A stretch of DNA of 42,264 bases from Patescibacteria group bacterium (GCA_028866595.1 JAGWHV010000002.1:1-42264); one strand, 5' to 3'; shown: positions 22,902-31,454, counted from the stretch's first letter. Notes: generated from the letters alone by a model not told the origin. A program made the numbers and translations.

Positions 22902-24062
22902 ATGGAGCCTCTCGCTAATAAGATACGACCAAAAAAGCTCGACGAATTCATCGGCCAGGAGCACCTCGTCGGCAAGAACGGGCCTCTCCGGAAAGCCGTC
23001 GAAGGCAGGGAGCTTTTTTCGTTCATTCTCTGGGGGCCGCCCGGCGTCGGCAAGACGACTATCGCTCGGATATATGCGGCCGCCCTCGACGCCCGTTTCT
23101 ATGAGCTCTCCGCCGTTTCCGCCGGCAAGGACGATATCAGAAAGATCGTCGACGACTCGACACTCCTCGACCAGCGGCCAAAAGTCCTTTTCCTCGACGA
23201 GATCCATCGTTTCAATAAAGCCCAGCAGGATTATCTCTTGCCTTTCGTCGAGAGCGGCCGGCTGACGCTCATCGGCGCGACCACCGAGAATCCGAGCTTC
23301 GAGGTCATCTCCGCTTTACTTTCTCGCTGCCGTGTTTTCGTATTGAAAAGCCTGTCCGAATCTGAAATAAAGACGATACTCAAACGTACAAAGATAAAGA
23401 TACCGAAAGGCGCTCTCGACTGGCTCGCGGCTCTGGCGAATGGCGATGCCCGCATCGCTATCACCGCCCTCGAGAATGCGCGACAGCTCTACGGCTCGGT
23501 CAGCCTCGAGAGCCTCAAGAAAGCGTTCGAACAGGTCTTCGTCAGGTTCGACAAGAAAGGCGACGAGCATTACGACACCATATCCGCTTTTATAAAGAGC
23601 ATGCGCTCGGGCGACGCCGACGCAGCGCTCTACTATCTGGCGCGGATGATACAGGGCGGCGAAGACCCGAAATTCATCGCTCGACGGATGGTCATATTCG
23701 CCTCCGAAGACATCGGCCTCGCTCAGCCGACGGCTCTCGTCGTGGCGAACGAGGTGTTCCGGGCCGTCGAGACGATAGGCTTGCCGGAGGCCCAGATCAA
23801 CCTGGCGCATGGCGCCGCCTATCTCGCTCTCGCCGCCAAGGACAGAAGCTCCTATGACGCGTATTTTGAAGCTCTCGGTGACGTCGAGAAGTTTGGCAAT
23901 CTGCCGATCCCGATGAAGATCAGGAATGCGCCGACCAAGCTCATGAAAGAGCTCGGATATCACAAGGGTTATACGAAGTACGATGCCGACAGCTACTTGC
24001 CCGACAAGATCAAAGGCAAGAAATATTTAAAAAGAAAAAATAAAGACAATGACTCACGATGA
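22902..24062 (+). CDS. rarA: Replication-associated AAA+ ATPase RarA/MgsA
   Basis: 386-residue clamp-loader-like ATPase acting at stalled replication forks. It begins [29 protein letters not shown]. Walker [10 protein letters not shown] lies near 45, Walker [16 protein letters not shown] follows, and sensor 1 is [12 protein letters not shown]. The C-terminal tetramerisation region has [39 protein letters not shown] and [12 protein letters not shown], all diagnostic of RarA/MgsA/WRNIP1. A longer frame extends upstream to 22533 through the opposite-strand VOC gene, but the family start and promoter favour 22902. Its last 14 nt overlap the next small gene. Confidence 0.94.
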   Translation: MEPLANKIRPKKLDEFIGQEHLVGKNGPLRKAVEGRELFSFILWGPPGVGKTTIARIYAAALDARFYELSAVSAGKDDIRKIVDDSTLLDQRPKVLFLDEIHRFNKAQQDYLLPFVESGRLTLIGATTENPSFEVISALLSRCRVFVLKSLSESEIKTILKRTKIKIPKGALDWLAALANGDARIAITALENARQLYGSVSLESLKKAFEQVFVRFDKKGDEHYDTISAFIKSMRSGDADAALYYLARMIQGGEDPKFIARRMVIFASEDIGLAQPTALVVANEVFRAVETIGLPEAQINLAHGAAYLALAAKDRSSYDAYFEALGDVEKFGNLPIPMKIRNAPTKLMKELGYHKGYTKYDADSYLPDKIKGKKYLKRKNKDNDSR

Positions 24063-24321
24063 GAAACGATATGCCGCCGACATGGCGCTTGCGACGATCG
24101 AAGGCTTAGCCGCCCTCGGTTTTCTCCTATTCTTATTCATAAATTGGAAAGCGAGCCTCGTATGCCTGCTCGTTTTTATCGCCGCTTTGCCGGTGCGGAA
24201 TTTCGCGAAGTACGGCGCGTTCTACCCGGGCCGCGCAAGCGCGAAGAAAGCCGAGGCCGTAGAAAACTCTGGACTTGCTGCAGAACCCGTCGCGTCTCCC
24301 GAGGCGAAAACCACGTTATAG
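24049..24321 (+). CDS. Small membrane protein, unknown
   Basis: 90 residues: a polar N-terminus, two hydrophobic segments (about 17-33 and 36-50, nearly continuous), then a charged C-terminal tail. It overlaps the rarA end by 14 nt, suggesting translational coupling, and its 3' 146 nt overlap miaA on the opposite strand. The hydrophobic pattern makes a real protein plausible, but the overlap means one of the two 3' ends is evolutionarily recent. I recognise no family. Confidence 0.5.
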   Translation: MTHDEKRYAADMALATIEGLAALGFLLFLFINWKASLVCLLVFIAALPVRNFAKYGAFYPGRASAKKAEAVENSGLAAEPVASPEAKTTL

Positions 24322-25180
24322 CCGGATTCCTTTTGAACCAGCGCATCTGGCGTTTTGAGAAATCGAATATGTCCTGTCCGAGCCGCGCGAGCGTGCGCTC
24401 GCGCGGCGTCTTGTTCCGGATATGATCGGCGATATGCCTGTATTCAAGGCCGAATTCATGGAGGCGTTTCCATGAGACGCCTTTTTTGTGCAAGCGGGCG
24501 ACTTCCCGGATCATTTTATCGCCTTTCATCCTTTTCAAAAGGCGCGCCCGGATACGCGCGCGGATCGCTGGCCTGTCGGCGGTAAGGCCGATAAAGAGCG
24601 TCTCGTATTTTGCGTCTTTCGCCCTGATTTTCTCGAGAGGCGGCACTTTGCCGAGAGCGCGGGCGATCTCGATAGCTCGGATGATCCGGACTTTGTTATG
24701 CGGGTCTATATCGCGAGCGCGGCGAGGGTCGAGTCGGCGGAGCTCGCGCATGAGCGCCGCTGTCGAGCGTCGCGCCAGGCGAGCGCGCAGTCTTTGATCA
24801 GGAGGCACAGCGGGGAATGATCCGCTGGACAAGAGCGCGTCTATGTAAAAGCCGGTGCCGCCGCAGACTATCGGCACTTTGCCGCGGGCGATGATACCGT
24901 CGATCGCTCGCGCCGCGTCTCGGCGAAAATCTTCGGCCGTGTAGCGGCGGCCTTTCGGATCGGCGACGTTGAGGAGGTGGTGGGGGACGCCGCGCATCTC
25001 GCGGGTGGTGATCTTGCCAGCGCCTATGTCGAGACCGCGGTATACCTGGCGCGAGTCGGCGGAGACGACCTCGCCGCCGAACCGACAAGCAATCTCGACC
25101 GCGAGGTCGCTCTTTCCCGTGGCTGTCTGGCCGAGGACGACGACGATCCGCGGTCTACCATCGTGGCGTTGCTTTTTCAT
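24176..25180 (-). CDS. miaA: tRNA dimethylallyltransferase
   Basis: 334 residues. It adds the dimethylallyl group to A37 of tRNAs reading U-starting codons. The P-loop GQTATGKSDLA is near the N-terminus. Family motifs include VVSADSRQVYRGLDIGAGKIT, GVPHHLLNVADP, VCGGTGFYIDAL, DPHNKVRIIRAIEI and the tRNA-contact end DIFDFSKRQMRWFKRN. The tRNAs Leu, Cys, Tyr and Trp in this window are plausible substrates. The C-terminal 40 residues (Arg/Pro/Ser-rich, SSRLRGPGRTRRTS) extend beyond the usual end and coincide with the overlap with the 24049 gene, so they look like 3' read-through extension. ATG 25180 is preferred to a TTG at 25189. A GC palindrome lies at 24382-24407. Confidence 0.93.
   Translation of the reverse strand: MKKQRHDGRPRIVVVLGQTATGKSDLAVEIACRFGGEVVSADSRQVYRGLDIGAGKITTREMRGVPHHLLNVADPKGRRYTAEDFRRDAARAIDGIIARGKVPIVCGGTGFYIDALLSSGSFPAVPPDQRLRARLARRSTAALMRELRRLDPRRARDIDPHNKVRIIRAIEIARALGKVPPLEKIRAKDAKYETLFIGLTADRPAIRARIRARLLKRMKGDKMIREVARLHKKGVSWKRLHEFGLEYRHIADHIRNKTPRERTLARLGQDIFDFSKRQMRWFKRNPAITWFSPRETRRVLQQVQSFLRPRLSSRLRGPGRTRRTSRNSAPAKRR
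24382..24407. repeat. GC palindrome within miaA
   Basis: GCCGCGCGAGCG (24382-24393), loop TG, CGCTCGCGCGGC (24396-24407): 12 bp arms with a very tight loop (effectively 11 bp with a 4 nt loop). Confidence 0.7.
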
Positions 25181-25220
25181 CGTGCTCAAGTAATATCAAG
25201 CATGAACAAGTTTGGCAACC

Positions 25221-25424
25221 ATGGAAAATGCGCATGCTGGAATAGATGCTCCCGCGCCGACCGCGCTGTCTCCCGATGACTGGCGAAGGATCGCCCAGAA
25301 CATAAAGGACGGCATCGACGTCGAACACGCCGAAAACGCCGTGCGACTCGTCGAAACATTTGAGTTGGCTCTCATGCGGGCGCACTTTCGGATAAAACTG
25401 ACCGAGCCCCTGAGCAAGCCATAG
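25221..25424 (+). CDS. Small protein of unknown function
   Basis: 67 residues from ATG 25221: MENAHAGIDAPAPTALSPDDWRRIAQNIKDG..., an N-terminal Ala/Pro-rich part and an amphipathic helical C-terminal part (VEHAENAVRLVETFELALMRAHFRIKL). Not membrane-bound. Divergent from miaA with a 40 bp gap that holds TAATAT-type sequences for both strands. Amino-acid composition looks protein-like, but there is no family match I can name. Confidence 0.45.
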   Translation: MENAHAGIDAPAPTALSPDDWRRIAQNIKDGIDVEHAENAVRLVETFELALMRAHFRIKLTEPLSKP

Positions 25425-25465
25425 CGCGTGCTGGTCATATCTCCTCTCACGGAGATTTTTCTTTG

Positions 25466-25538
25466 TCGGGATGGCGGGATTCGAACCCGCAGTCACACGT
25501 ACCCGAAACGTGCATGTTAGCCGTTACACCACATCCCG
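25466..25538 (-). tRNA. tRNA-Pro(CGG)
   Basis: Acceptor CGGGATG/CATCCCG with the C1-G72 pair typical of tRNA-Pro, anticodon stem CACGT/ACGTG around TTCGGGT (anticodon CGG, G37), discriminator A. No encoded CCA. Confidence 0.92.
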
Positions 25539-25556
25539 TGTCTAGTCATTATATGC

Positions 25557-26126
25557 TTAGCTCTTATTGATATTCAATTCTTTAATGAGATCCAAACTTC
25601 TTGTACAGACTCTTACTACATATTTCGGTTTAGAACGGGGATTTCTGTCCTGTACACATTGAGTCGAATAAGAATATCCAAGTCCTGCCAGCATTCTTTC
25701 AACGTCAAGAACGAGCGTCGGTATGATTGAGGTAAAGTTCACGTGTGTATAAGTCCTATCTCTAAAGATAGATCCATCTGTCTCGATAAGGCCGCGCAAG
25801 CAATTTCTTATGAAGTGTTTTTTATTAAATATCCAAGCCGAGGCGCACACTTTTTGTTCATACTTTGACCCTTTACCCGCTTTCCATCCCAAGATATTTT
25901 CCAGACGATTCGAATAACAGGATATATCAATAGATGTTCCATGGTCGATGAGCCCGATCTTGTTGTCGGGCAACAGGATCCTGATAGATCTTTCGATATT
26001 CGTGATGATATTCGGGTATTTTTTGTCGCAAAAGATGCGTAGCCGAACCGCCCGACCATTCGGGTTCGAAAGGTTGCCATCGCCCAAAGCCACGCCTATC
26101 ACATAGGCTGTGTTTTCGTCATGCAT
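25557..26126 (-). CDS. LAGLIDADG homing endonuclease, free-standing
   Basis: 189 residues with two LAGLIDADG-type motifs: YVIGVALGDGNLS (about 9-21) and NCLRGLIETDGSIF (about 110-123). Each helix ends in the Asp (GD, TD) that would bind the catalytic metal. The two-motif arrangement predicts a monomeric nuclease recognising about 18-22 bp without symmetry. It is not inside an intron or intein. It lies 11 nt downstream of tRNA-Leu(CAA) and 18 nt upstream of tRNA-Pro, all on one strand. Base use is clearly more AT-rich than neighbours (many AAA, ATA, TTT, TAT codons), a sign of recent transfer. The start ATG follows the tRNA so closely that tRNA processing would yield a nearly leaderless mRNA. 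Confidence 0.9.
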   Translation of the reverse strand: MHDENTAYVIGVALGDGNLSNPNGRAVRLRIFCDKKYPNIITNIERSIRILLPDNKIGLIDHGTSIDISCYSNRLENILGWKAGKGSKYEQKVCASAWIFNKKHFIRNCLRGLIETDGSIFRDRTYTHVNFTSIIPTLVLDVERMLAGLGYSYSTQCVQDRNPRSKPKYVVRVCTRSLDLIKELNINKS

Positions 26127-26137
26127 AAAGTGATTTG

Positions 26138-26221
26138 TGCTGGAGGTGGGACTCGAACCCACACGGGCTTGCGCCCACAGCATTTTGAGTGCTGCGCGTA
26201 GACCAATTCCGCCACTCCAGC
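26138..26221 (-). tRNA. tRNA-Leu(CAA)
   Basis: Type II tRNA: acceptor GCTGGAG/CTCCAGC, anticodon loop CTCAAAA (CAA), variable arm GGGCGCAAGCCC, T-loop GGTTCGAGTCC. No encoded CCA. Confidence 0.95.
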
Positions 26222-26278
26222 TCGCGTACAATCTACAACAAAATGCAGCCTTTCTCAATCAACGCCGGCTTGTGGCTG

Positions 26279-26287
26279 TGCTAAAAT
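26279..26287 (+). promoter_or_regulatory. Extended -10 promoter (TGcTAAAAT) of parB
   Basis: TAAAAT at 26282-26287 with TG at 26279 predicts a start near 26294 and a leader of about 14 nt. Confidence 0.5.
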
Positions 26288-26307
26288 AAGAGCAACAATC
26301 TCTTCAC

Positions 26308-27339
26308 ATGGCATCGCAATTTTTCGGAGACTCCATATTCTGGATCGAGACTGACAAGATCAGGCCGAATCCATACCAGCCTCGCCGCGATTTCGACGAG
26401 GCGGCCCTGCGCGACCTCGCCGAATCGATCCGGATGTACGGCTTGCTCCAGCCGCTCGTCGTCACAAGGACGGAGATAGCCAAGGAAGACGGCGGTCTAG
26501 CTGTCCAATACGAGCTCATATCGGGCGAGCGCCGTTTGCGCGCCTCGAAACTCCTCGGCCTCCAGCAGGTGCCGGCGATCATTCGCGCCGACACTGACGA
26601 TGCCCGTATCAAGCTCGAGCTCGCTATCATCGAGAACCTCCAGCGCGAGGACTTGAACCCTGTCGAGCGCGCCCGCTCGTTCCATCAGCTCTCGAATGAA
26701 TTCGGCCTCAAGCACGTTCAAATCGCCCAAAAAATCGGCAAGTCTCGCGAATACGTCTCGAACACCATCCGCCTGCTCGCATTACCCGCCGATATGCTCG
26801 AGTCGCTGTCTCAAGGCAAGATATCCGAAGGCCATGCCCGACCGCTCCTCATGCTCTCCGAGCGGCCGGAGGAGCAGGCGACTTTGTTCAAAGAGATCAC
26901 GTTCAAGCGGCTCACCGTTCGCGAGACGGAGGCATATGCCCGCAAGATCGCCGTCGAGCGTGCCCGCGGCAAGAATCGTTTCCCGAACGTCGAATTCGCC
27001 GAGCTCGAGCGCAAGCTCTCCGAGACCCTTGGCACCCGCGTCTCGATCGAGCAGAAGCAGAAGGGCGGCAAGATCACCATAGACTTTTTCTCGACGGACG
27101 ACCTGCGGGCTATCATGGACATCGTTGAGCACCCGACCGGCGCCAAGCACGACCCGAACGAAATGCTCAACAAGCATGCTGCCGAGACGGCGGCTATCGT
27201 CGCGGACCTCACCGCCGCCTCGGCGCCGGCCGCCGCTCCGGAGGCGCCTGCGGCCCCTATCGACGATCGCTCGAAAGAAGAGAAGCAAGAAGACGAGAAC
27301 TCCGAAGACCTCTATTCGATAAAAAATTTTTCGGTATAG
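26308..27339 (+). CDS. parB: ParB/Spo0J chromosome partition protein
   Basis: 343 residues. The N-terminal ParB/sulfiredoxin (CTPase) domain has IRPNPYQPRRDFDE, YGLLQPLVV, and ISGERRLRASKLLGLQQVPAII, which includes the GERRxRA nucleotide-binding motif, then ELAIIENLQREDLNPVERA. The helix-turn-helix parS-binding part follows (VQIAQKIGKSREYVSNTIRLLALP). The C-terminal part is followed by an Ala/Pro-rich tail and an acidic end (KEEKQEDENSEDLYSIKNFSV). It loads on parS and spreads as a clamp with CTP. No parA is adjacent, and I did not find a parS-like 16 bp palindrome beside it. Confidence 0.94.
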   Translation: MASQFFGDSIFWIETDKIRPNPYQPRRDFDEAALRDLAESIRMYGLLQPLVVTRTEIAKEDGGLAVQYELISGERRLRASKLLGLQQVPAIIRADTDDARIKLELAIIENLQREDLNPVERARSFHQLSNEFGLKHVQIAQKIGKSREYVSNTIRLLALPADMLESLSQGKISEGHARPLLMLSERPEEQATLFKEITFKRLTVRETEAYARKIAVERARGKNRFPNVEFAELERKLSETLGTRVSIEQKQKGGKITIDFFSTDDLRAIMDIVEHPTGAKHDPNEMLNKHAAETAAIVADLTAASAPAAAPEAPAAPIDDRSKEEKQEDENSEDLYSIKNFSV

Positions 27340-27397
27340 TTCCGCAAAATATTTTCGAGCTTTGTCTTGTGAGGTATATAATGGGCGAGGAGTTCCT

Positions 27398-27628
27398 ATG
27401 CCCATACGATATCCGAACACCGATCGCTCGACGAAGGTGCTTAGGGCCTGTGCGAAGGCGGAGAAGGACGGAACCATCGCAGATCCGAAAGTCCATGCCC
27501 GCATTTTCGGGACCAAGAAGCAAAGAATGGCCAGCGCGAAACGTGTTGAGCGCGCTGTCGCGCGTTTTGTCAAAAACGAAGAGCGATATGCGAAGAAATG
27601 CCGGCGGGTGAATTCCGGTGTATATTGA
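27398..27628 (+). CDS. Small basic protein, unknown
   Basis: 76 residues from ATG 27398, chosen because GAGGAG lies 5 nt upstream. MPIRYPNTDRSTKVLRACAKAEKDGTIADPKVHARIFG... is rich in Lys/Arg (about a quarter of residues) and predicted helical, with one cysteine pair near the end (KCRR). It may bind nucleic acid, judged only from charge. TATAAT at 27377-27382 could be its -10. It has its own terminator at 27638-27660. An upstream in-frame start at 27362 would read through the promoter. Confidence 0.6.
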   Translation: MPIRYPNTDRSTKVLRACAKAEKDGTIADPKVHARIFGTKKQRMASAKRVERAVARFVKNEERYAKKCRRVNSGVY

Positions 27629-27637
27629 GTTTCTTCC

Positions 27638-27660
27638 AGCCGGGATTTTCCCGGCTTTTA
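27638..27660 (+). terminator. Intrinsic terminator
   Basis: AGCCGGG (27638-27644), loop ATTTT, CCCGGCT (27650-27656), then TTT, between convergent genes. Confidence 0.75.
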
Positions 27661-27676
27661 TATGGAGAGAGCGGGC

Positions 27677-29932
27677 CTAAGCGGTTTTTTTGCGAGCGAA
27701 GCCGCGGCGCTTTTTCGGCTCGCGCAGGATCTCGAGGGCGCGCTCGAGGGCGATCGTATAGACGTCGTCGGGCGCTTTGACGGATCGGAAGTCGCCGTCA
27801 TGGACTATGTACGGGCCGAAGCGGCCGATCGAGGCGCTGATTATTTTGCCCGTCTCCGGATGGACGCCGAGCTGGCGGGGCAGGGACAAATAATGGACGG
27901 CTTGGTCAAGGGTGACGTCTTCTGGTTTGACGTCTTTTGGCACGCTCGCCCGGCGCAGTTTCGGTTTCGGCGCCTTTTTTGATTTCTTCTCTGGTTTTTC
28001 TTCATCGGCCGGCATGACCATCTCCACGTACGGGCCGTATTTACCCGTCTTGAGAGTTATCTCGCTGCCGGTATCTGGATGGATGCCGATGACTTTGTCT
28101 TTCGGCAATTCTTTGCCTTCGATCGTGAGAGCGCCGGTGCAATCAGGATAGCGGGAGCATGACAGGAATTTGCCGGAGCGGCCGAGCTTGATGATCATCG
28201 ACGCGCCGCAGATAGGGCATGTGAACCGCGGATCGGCCTCGCCGAGCGTCGTCGCTTTGTCGAGCTTGTCTTTGGCTTTGACTTCTTTGGCGAAAGGCTT
28301 ATAGAAATCGGAGAGGGTCTTCTCGTACTGAGCCTTGCCATCGGCGATGAGGTCGAGCTTGTCTTCCATCTCGGCGGTGAAGGTGTCGCTTATATAAGAG
28401 CCGAAATTATCCTCAAGGAAGCCGGAGACGACCTCGCCCGTATCCGTCGGTCGGAGGTTGCGGTTCTCTTTTGTGACGTACTCGCGGTCCTCGAGCGTCT
28501 TGATGATCGACGCGTACGTCGAAGGGCGGCCGATGCCGCGCTTTTCGAGCTCTTTGACGAGGCCGGCTTCGGAGTAGCGGCTCGGCGGCTCGGTGAACTT
28601 TTCCTGAGACGAGATATCGACGATCGTGAGAGGGTCGCCCTGCGAGACTTTCGGCAATTCGACGTCTTCGCCCTGGGCGGCGGGATCGGCTTCGAGCCAG
28701 CCCCTATATATTGTGCGCGAGCCGTTCGCTTGGAAATCGGGGATGGACTGAGTCCCCGTGCTTTTCGGAGCCGCGGCCGCGACTGCGGCCGCGGCGATAT
28801 TCGCCACGATCTTCGTCCTCATGACGCGAGCGTCCGCCATCTGCGAAGCGACGGCGCGAGCCCAGACGAGGCCATAGAGCTTTTTCTCTTCGTCTGTCGA
28901 ACCGGCGGCATGGCGTGAGGCATCTGTTGGGCGGACGGCCTCGTGGGCTTCCTGGGCATTCTTGGATTTTGTCGCGAATGTCCGGATATGGACGGCTTCT
29001 TTACCGAACGTCCGCTCTATCATGCCGGCGATCTGACCCACGGCCTGCTTGGAAAGGTTCGTCGAGTCCGTGCGCATGTAGGTGATGAGACCGGCTTCGT
29101 AGAGTTTTTGGGCTATGCGCATTGTCCGGGCAGGCGAGAAGCCGAGTCGCGTCGAGGCGGCCTGCTGGAGCGTCGATGTCGTGAACGGCGCCCGCGGGCT
29201 GCGCTTGGCCTCGGTCTCTTCGACGGAGACGACATGCCAAGGATTCTCTTTGCCTGTTTTGACGATCCGCTCGGCCTCGGCCGCGGCACCCGGGCCTTTC
29301 GGCTCTTCGGAGCAGACGAGAGAAAGATCGGCAGAGCCGGTCTTCGTCTCTGCTGTTATGACGAAATATCGTTCGGGCGTGAATGCGCGGATCTCGCGCT
29401 CGCGCTCGACTATGATGCGGAGAGCGGGGGACTGGACGCGGCCGGCGGAGAGGCCGTAGCGGACTTTTTTCCAGATGACGCCGGAGAGGTCGTAACCAAC
29501 GAGGCGGTCGAGGACGCGCCGCGCCTCTTGGGCGCGGCGCAAGCTCTCGTCGATCTCTCGCGGGTGTCCGAGCGCTTCGACGATCGCGTCTTTGGTTATC
29601 TCATGGAAGACGACGCGCCGGACGGGCTTGCCGTGGAAATCTACTGCCTGGGCGATATGCCATGCGATTGCTTCGCCTTCGCGGTCGGGGTCGGTCGCGA
29701 GCAAAACCTCGTCGGACTTCTTGGCGAGCTTCTCGATCTCATGAAGGACTTTTTCTTTGCCAGCGGAGACTTCGTAATGGGGAGTGAAATGCTCCATGTC
29801 GATCGCTTTTTTATTCGATTTGGGCAAGTCGCGGACATGGCCGATCGACGCGACGACGGTGTAATCGCTTCCGAGGTATTTGCCGATGGTCTTGGCTTTT
29901 GCCGGAGACTCCACGATGAGCAGTTTCGACAT
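27677..29932 (-). CDS. topA: DNA topoisomerase I (type IA)
   Basis: 751 residues from ATG 29932 (MSKLLIVESPAKAKTI). The TOPRIM domain has ATDPDREGEAIAWH, the catalytic tyrosine is in LITYMRTDSTNLS, and the SAGRVQSPALRI and GIGRPSTYASIIKTLEDREYV motifs are diagnostic. It relaxes negative supercoils. The C-terminal region has a single four-cysteine zinc finger (CPICGASMIIKLGRSGKFLSC...C) and two Topo-C-term repeats of the ETLKTGKYGPYVEM type. A low-complexity stretch ANIAAAAVAAAAPKST (about residues 380-395) is encoded by a GC palindrome at 28770-28795 and looks inserted. TAATAC 9-10 nt before the ATG suggests a very short leader. Confidence 0.95.
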   Translation of the reverse strand: MSKLLIVESPAKAKTIGKYLGSDYTVVASIGHVRDLPKSNKKAIDMEHFTPHYEVSAGKEKVLHEIEKLAKKSDEVLLATDPDREGEAIAWHIAQAVDFHGKPVRRVVFHEITKDAIVEALGHPREIDESLRRAQEARRVLDRLVGYDLSGVIWKKVRYGLSAGRVQSPALRIIVEREREIRAFTPERYFVITAETKTGSADLSLVCSEEPKGPGAAAEAERIVKTGKENPWHVVSVEETEAKRSPRAPFTTSTLQQAASTRLGFSPARTMRIAQKLYEAGLITYMRTDSTNLSKQAVGQIAGMIERTFGKEAVHIRTFATKSKNAQEAHEAVRPTDASRHAAGSTDEEKKLYGLVWARAVASQMADARVMRTKIVANIAAAAVAAAAPKSTGTQSIPDFQANGSRTIYRGWLEADPAAQGEDVELPKVSQGDPLTIVDISSQEKFTEPPSRYSEAGLVKELEKRGIGRPSTYASIIKTLEDREYVTKENRNLRPTDTGEVVSGFLEDNFGSYISDTFTAEMEDKLDLIADGKAQYEKTLSDFYKPFAKEVKAKDKLDKATTLGEADPRFTCPICGASMIIKLGRSGKFLSCSRYPDCTGALTIEGKELPKDKVIGIHPDTGSEITLKTGKYGPYVEMVMPADEEKPEKKSKKAPKPKLRRASVPKDVKPEDVTLDQAVHYLSLPRQLGVHPETGKIISASIGRFGPYIVHDGDFRSVKAPDDVYTIALERALEILREPKKRRGFARKKTA
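28770..28795. repeat. In-frame GC palindrome in topA
   Basis: GCCGCGGCCGC, loop GACT, GCGGCCGCGGC: 11 bp perfect arms. Encodes a run of alanines between conserved strands, where other TopA proteins are shorter (from memory). Confidence 0.7.
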
Positions 29933-29984
29933 ATTGTGCCAAGTATTACACGAAGCGAAAAAATATAGCAAATGATGGCAAGAA

Positions 29985-30004
29985 AAAACCGCTCGAGAGA
30001 GCGG
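29985..30004 (-). terminator. Intrinsic terminator of the 30006 gene
   Basis: On the minus strand CCGCTC, loop TCTC, GAGCGG, then TTTTTTCTT. It lies directly after the stop. Confidence 0.85.
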
Positions 30005-30005
30005 C

Positions 30006-30521
30006 TCAAAGCAAGCTGTGCACGCGATCCGTAGCGCGGCCCGAAGGCCTGGTCAGACGGAGGTCTTTCTGGGATCCAAACGCGAGATCGATCACCAGGG
30101 CGAGACAAGGTCCCTGCAGTTTTCCTTGAGGGATCTTCGCTATTCGCCAGCCGCCCGCGATCATATCGAGCGCCCAGCCTTGGCCGGAAGCGTCGCGCGC
30201 TACGATGCGGATTTCGCCGTCGAACCAGCGTCGCAGAGATGCGAGCTCTCGCGGCTGTTCCTTTTCAAGACGCTCAAGCCACTCGGGAGCGGCGAGCGTC
30301 CTGCCAAGGTTCCGGATATAGCTGTCGATCTCGAGCACGTCGCTATCCTTTTTCACGCGGAGGACGTTGATCCGTTCGGGGCCGTCGAAACGGATCCGCT
30401 TGCCCAGGCGGTAGTAACTCGTCCAACCGAGAGGGTCTACGAGCTTGTAAAGGATGCACACGACGAGAGCTGCGGCCGCCGCAAATTCCATAAGCGACAA
30501 TACGTCAGTTTGAAGATTCAT
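30006..30521 (-). CDS. Single-pass membrane protein, unknown
   Basis: 171 residues. An N-terminal membrane helix (about 10-30, LMEFAAAAALVVCILYKLV) is followed by a soluble domain with strands ERINVLRVKKDSDVLEIDSYI, a helical segment PEWLERLEKEQPRELASLRRWF, and further strands GEIRIVARDASGQGWALDMIAGGWRIAKIP. The C-terminus is basic. No family recognised. It lies between dprA and topA on the same strand, with its own terminator; no shared pathway is evident. Confidence 0.55.
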   Translation of the reverse strand: MNLQTDVLSLMEFAAAAALVVCILYKLVDPLGWTSYYRLGKRIRFDGPERINVLRVKKDSDVLEIDSYIRNLGRTLAAPEWLERLEKEQPRELASLRRWFDGEIRIVARDASGQGWALDMIAGGWRIAKIPQGKLQGPCLALVIDLAFGSQKDLRLTRPSGRATDRVHSLL

Positions 30522-30566
30522 CGGGAGTGGGGTCCGGATATATTTCTAACAGAATACAAGTCGAAG

Positions 30567-31454
30567 TCAAATGCGCCGCCGGCGCAACGCGCCGGCGGCG
30601 CCCTCCAGCAAACCCTTCATCTCAAGCGCCGAAACCGCGCCGGCGAAGCGAGCCGCGTCGAGGCCGCTCCGTCGGCAGGCTTCTTCTCGCGAGATCGGCT
30701 CCTCGAGGACCTTGAAAACCTGCCGCTCGTCTTCGGAGAGCGCGAGCTTCTCATCAGATCGAGGCGCGTCCGCGTCAAACCCGAGCCTCTCCGCCAAGTC
30801 GCGGCTCGACAAGACAGGGGAAGCGCCATCGCTGATGAGCTTATTCGAACCGGTGCTCCTCTTTGAGAAGATCTGTCCTGGCACGACGAAGACGTCGCGG
30901 CCGAGATTTGCCGCATGTTGGGCAGTGATAAGAGTTCCCGAGCCCTCTGCCGCCTCGACGACGAGCGTCGCATGAGCGAGGCCGGCCATAATGCCGTTTC
31001 TCACCGGGAATGTCCAATTATTCCCCATGATTGTCTCGGCGAAAGGACTGACGAGCGCGCCGCCCGCGGCAAGGATCCTCCGGGCGAGCCCTATATGCGC
31101 GGCGGGATATATCATATCGTCGGCGAGCCCTGATCCCGGCACGGCGATAGTGGTGAGACCATTCTCAAGAGCTGCCTCGTGGGCGATCGAGTCGATACCA
31201 TAGGCAAGGCCGGATATGATGACGACAGACAAGCCGCGCAGGCCGGCGATGAGCTCCTTGCAGGCGGCCGCTCCATATTCCGTGCACCGTCTCGAACCGA
31301 CGACGGCGAGAAAGATCGTCGAACCTTCCGCGGGCATAGCTCCGCGGACATAGAGGCGGTCGGGCTTGTAGACAGAGCCATCCAGAGCTTCACGGAGAAG
31401 TCGCGGAAAATGCTCGCTCTCTATCGTATGTATCGGATAGTCAATGGAATTCAT
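30567..31454 (-). CDS. dprA: DNA-processing protein DprA
   Basis: 295-residue Rossmann-fold protein that protects incoming single-stranded DNA and loads RecA during natural transformation. Motifs: VVGSRRCTEYG, VIISGLAYGIDSIAHEAAL, IAVPGSGLADDMIYP, FPVRNGIMAGLAHATLVVEAAEGSGTLITAQHAANLGRDVFVVPGQ. A winged-helix-like C-terminal part ends LRRRRI. The N-terminal SAM-like region is short. The C-terminal codons lie in a GC palindrome (30573-30601). DprA is commonly retained in CPR and is consistent with competence for DNA uptake; no comEC is in the window. Confidence 0.94.
   Translation of the reverse strand: MNSIDYPIHTIESEHFPRLLREALDGSVYKPDRLYVRGAMPAEGSTIFLAVVGSRRCTEYGAAACKELIAGLRGLSVVIISGLAYGIDSIAHEAALENGLTTIAVPGSGLADDMIYPAAHIGLARRILAAGGALVSPFAETIMGNNWTFPVRNGIMAGLAHATLVVEAAEGSGTLITAQHAANLGRDVFVVPGQIFSKRSTGSNKLISDGASPVLSSRDLAERLGFDADAPRSDEKLALSEDERQVFKVLEEPISREEACRRSGLDAARFAGAVSALEMKGLLEGAAGALRRRRI
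30573..30601. repeat. GC palindrome at the 3' end of dprA
   Basis: GCGCCGCCGGCGC, loop AAC, GCGCCGGCGGCGC: 13 bp arms spanning the last codons (AGALRRRR). No T-run follows on the minus strand, so it is not a standard terminator. Confidence 0.7.

Noticed and set aside
28943..29968. 341-codon plus-strand frame opposite topA
   Set aside because: Antisense to TopA catalytic domains; no independent promoter or family pattern.
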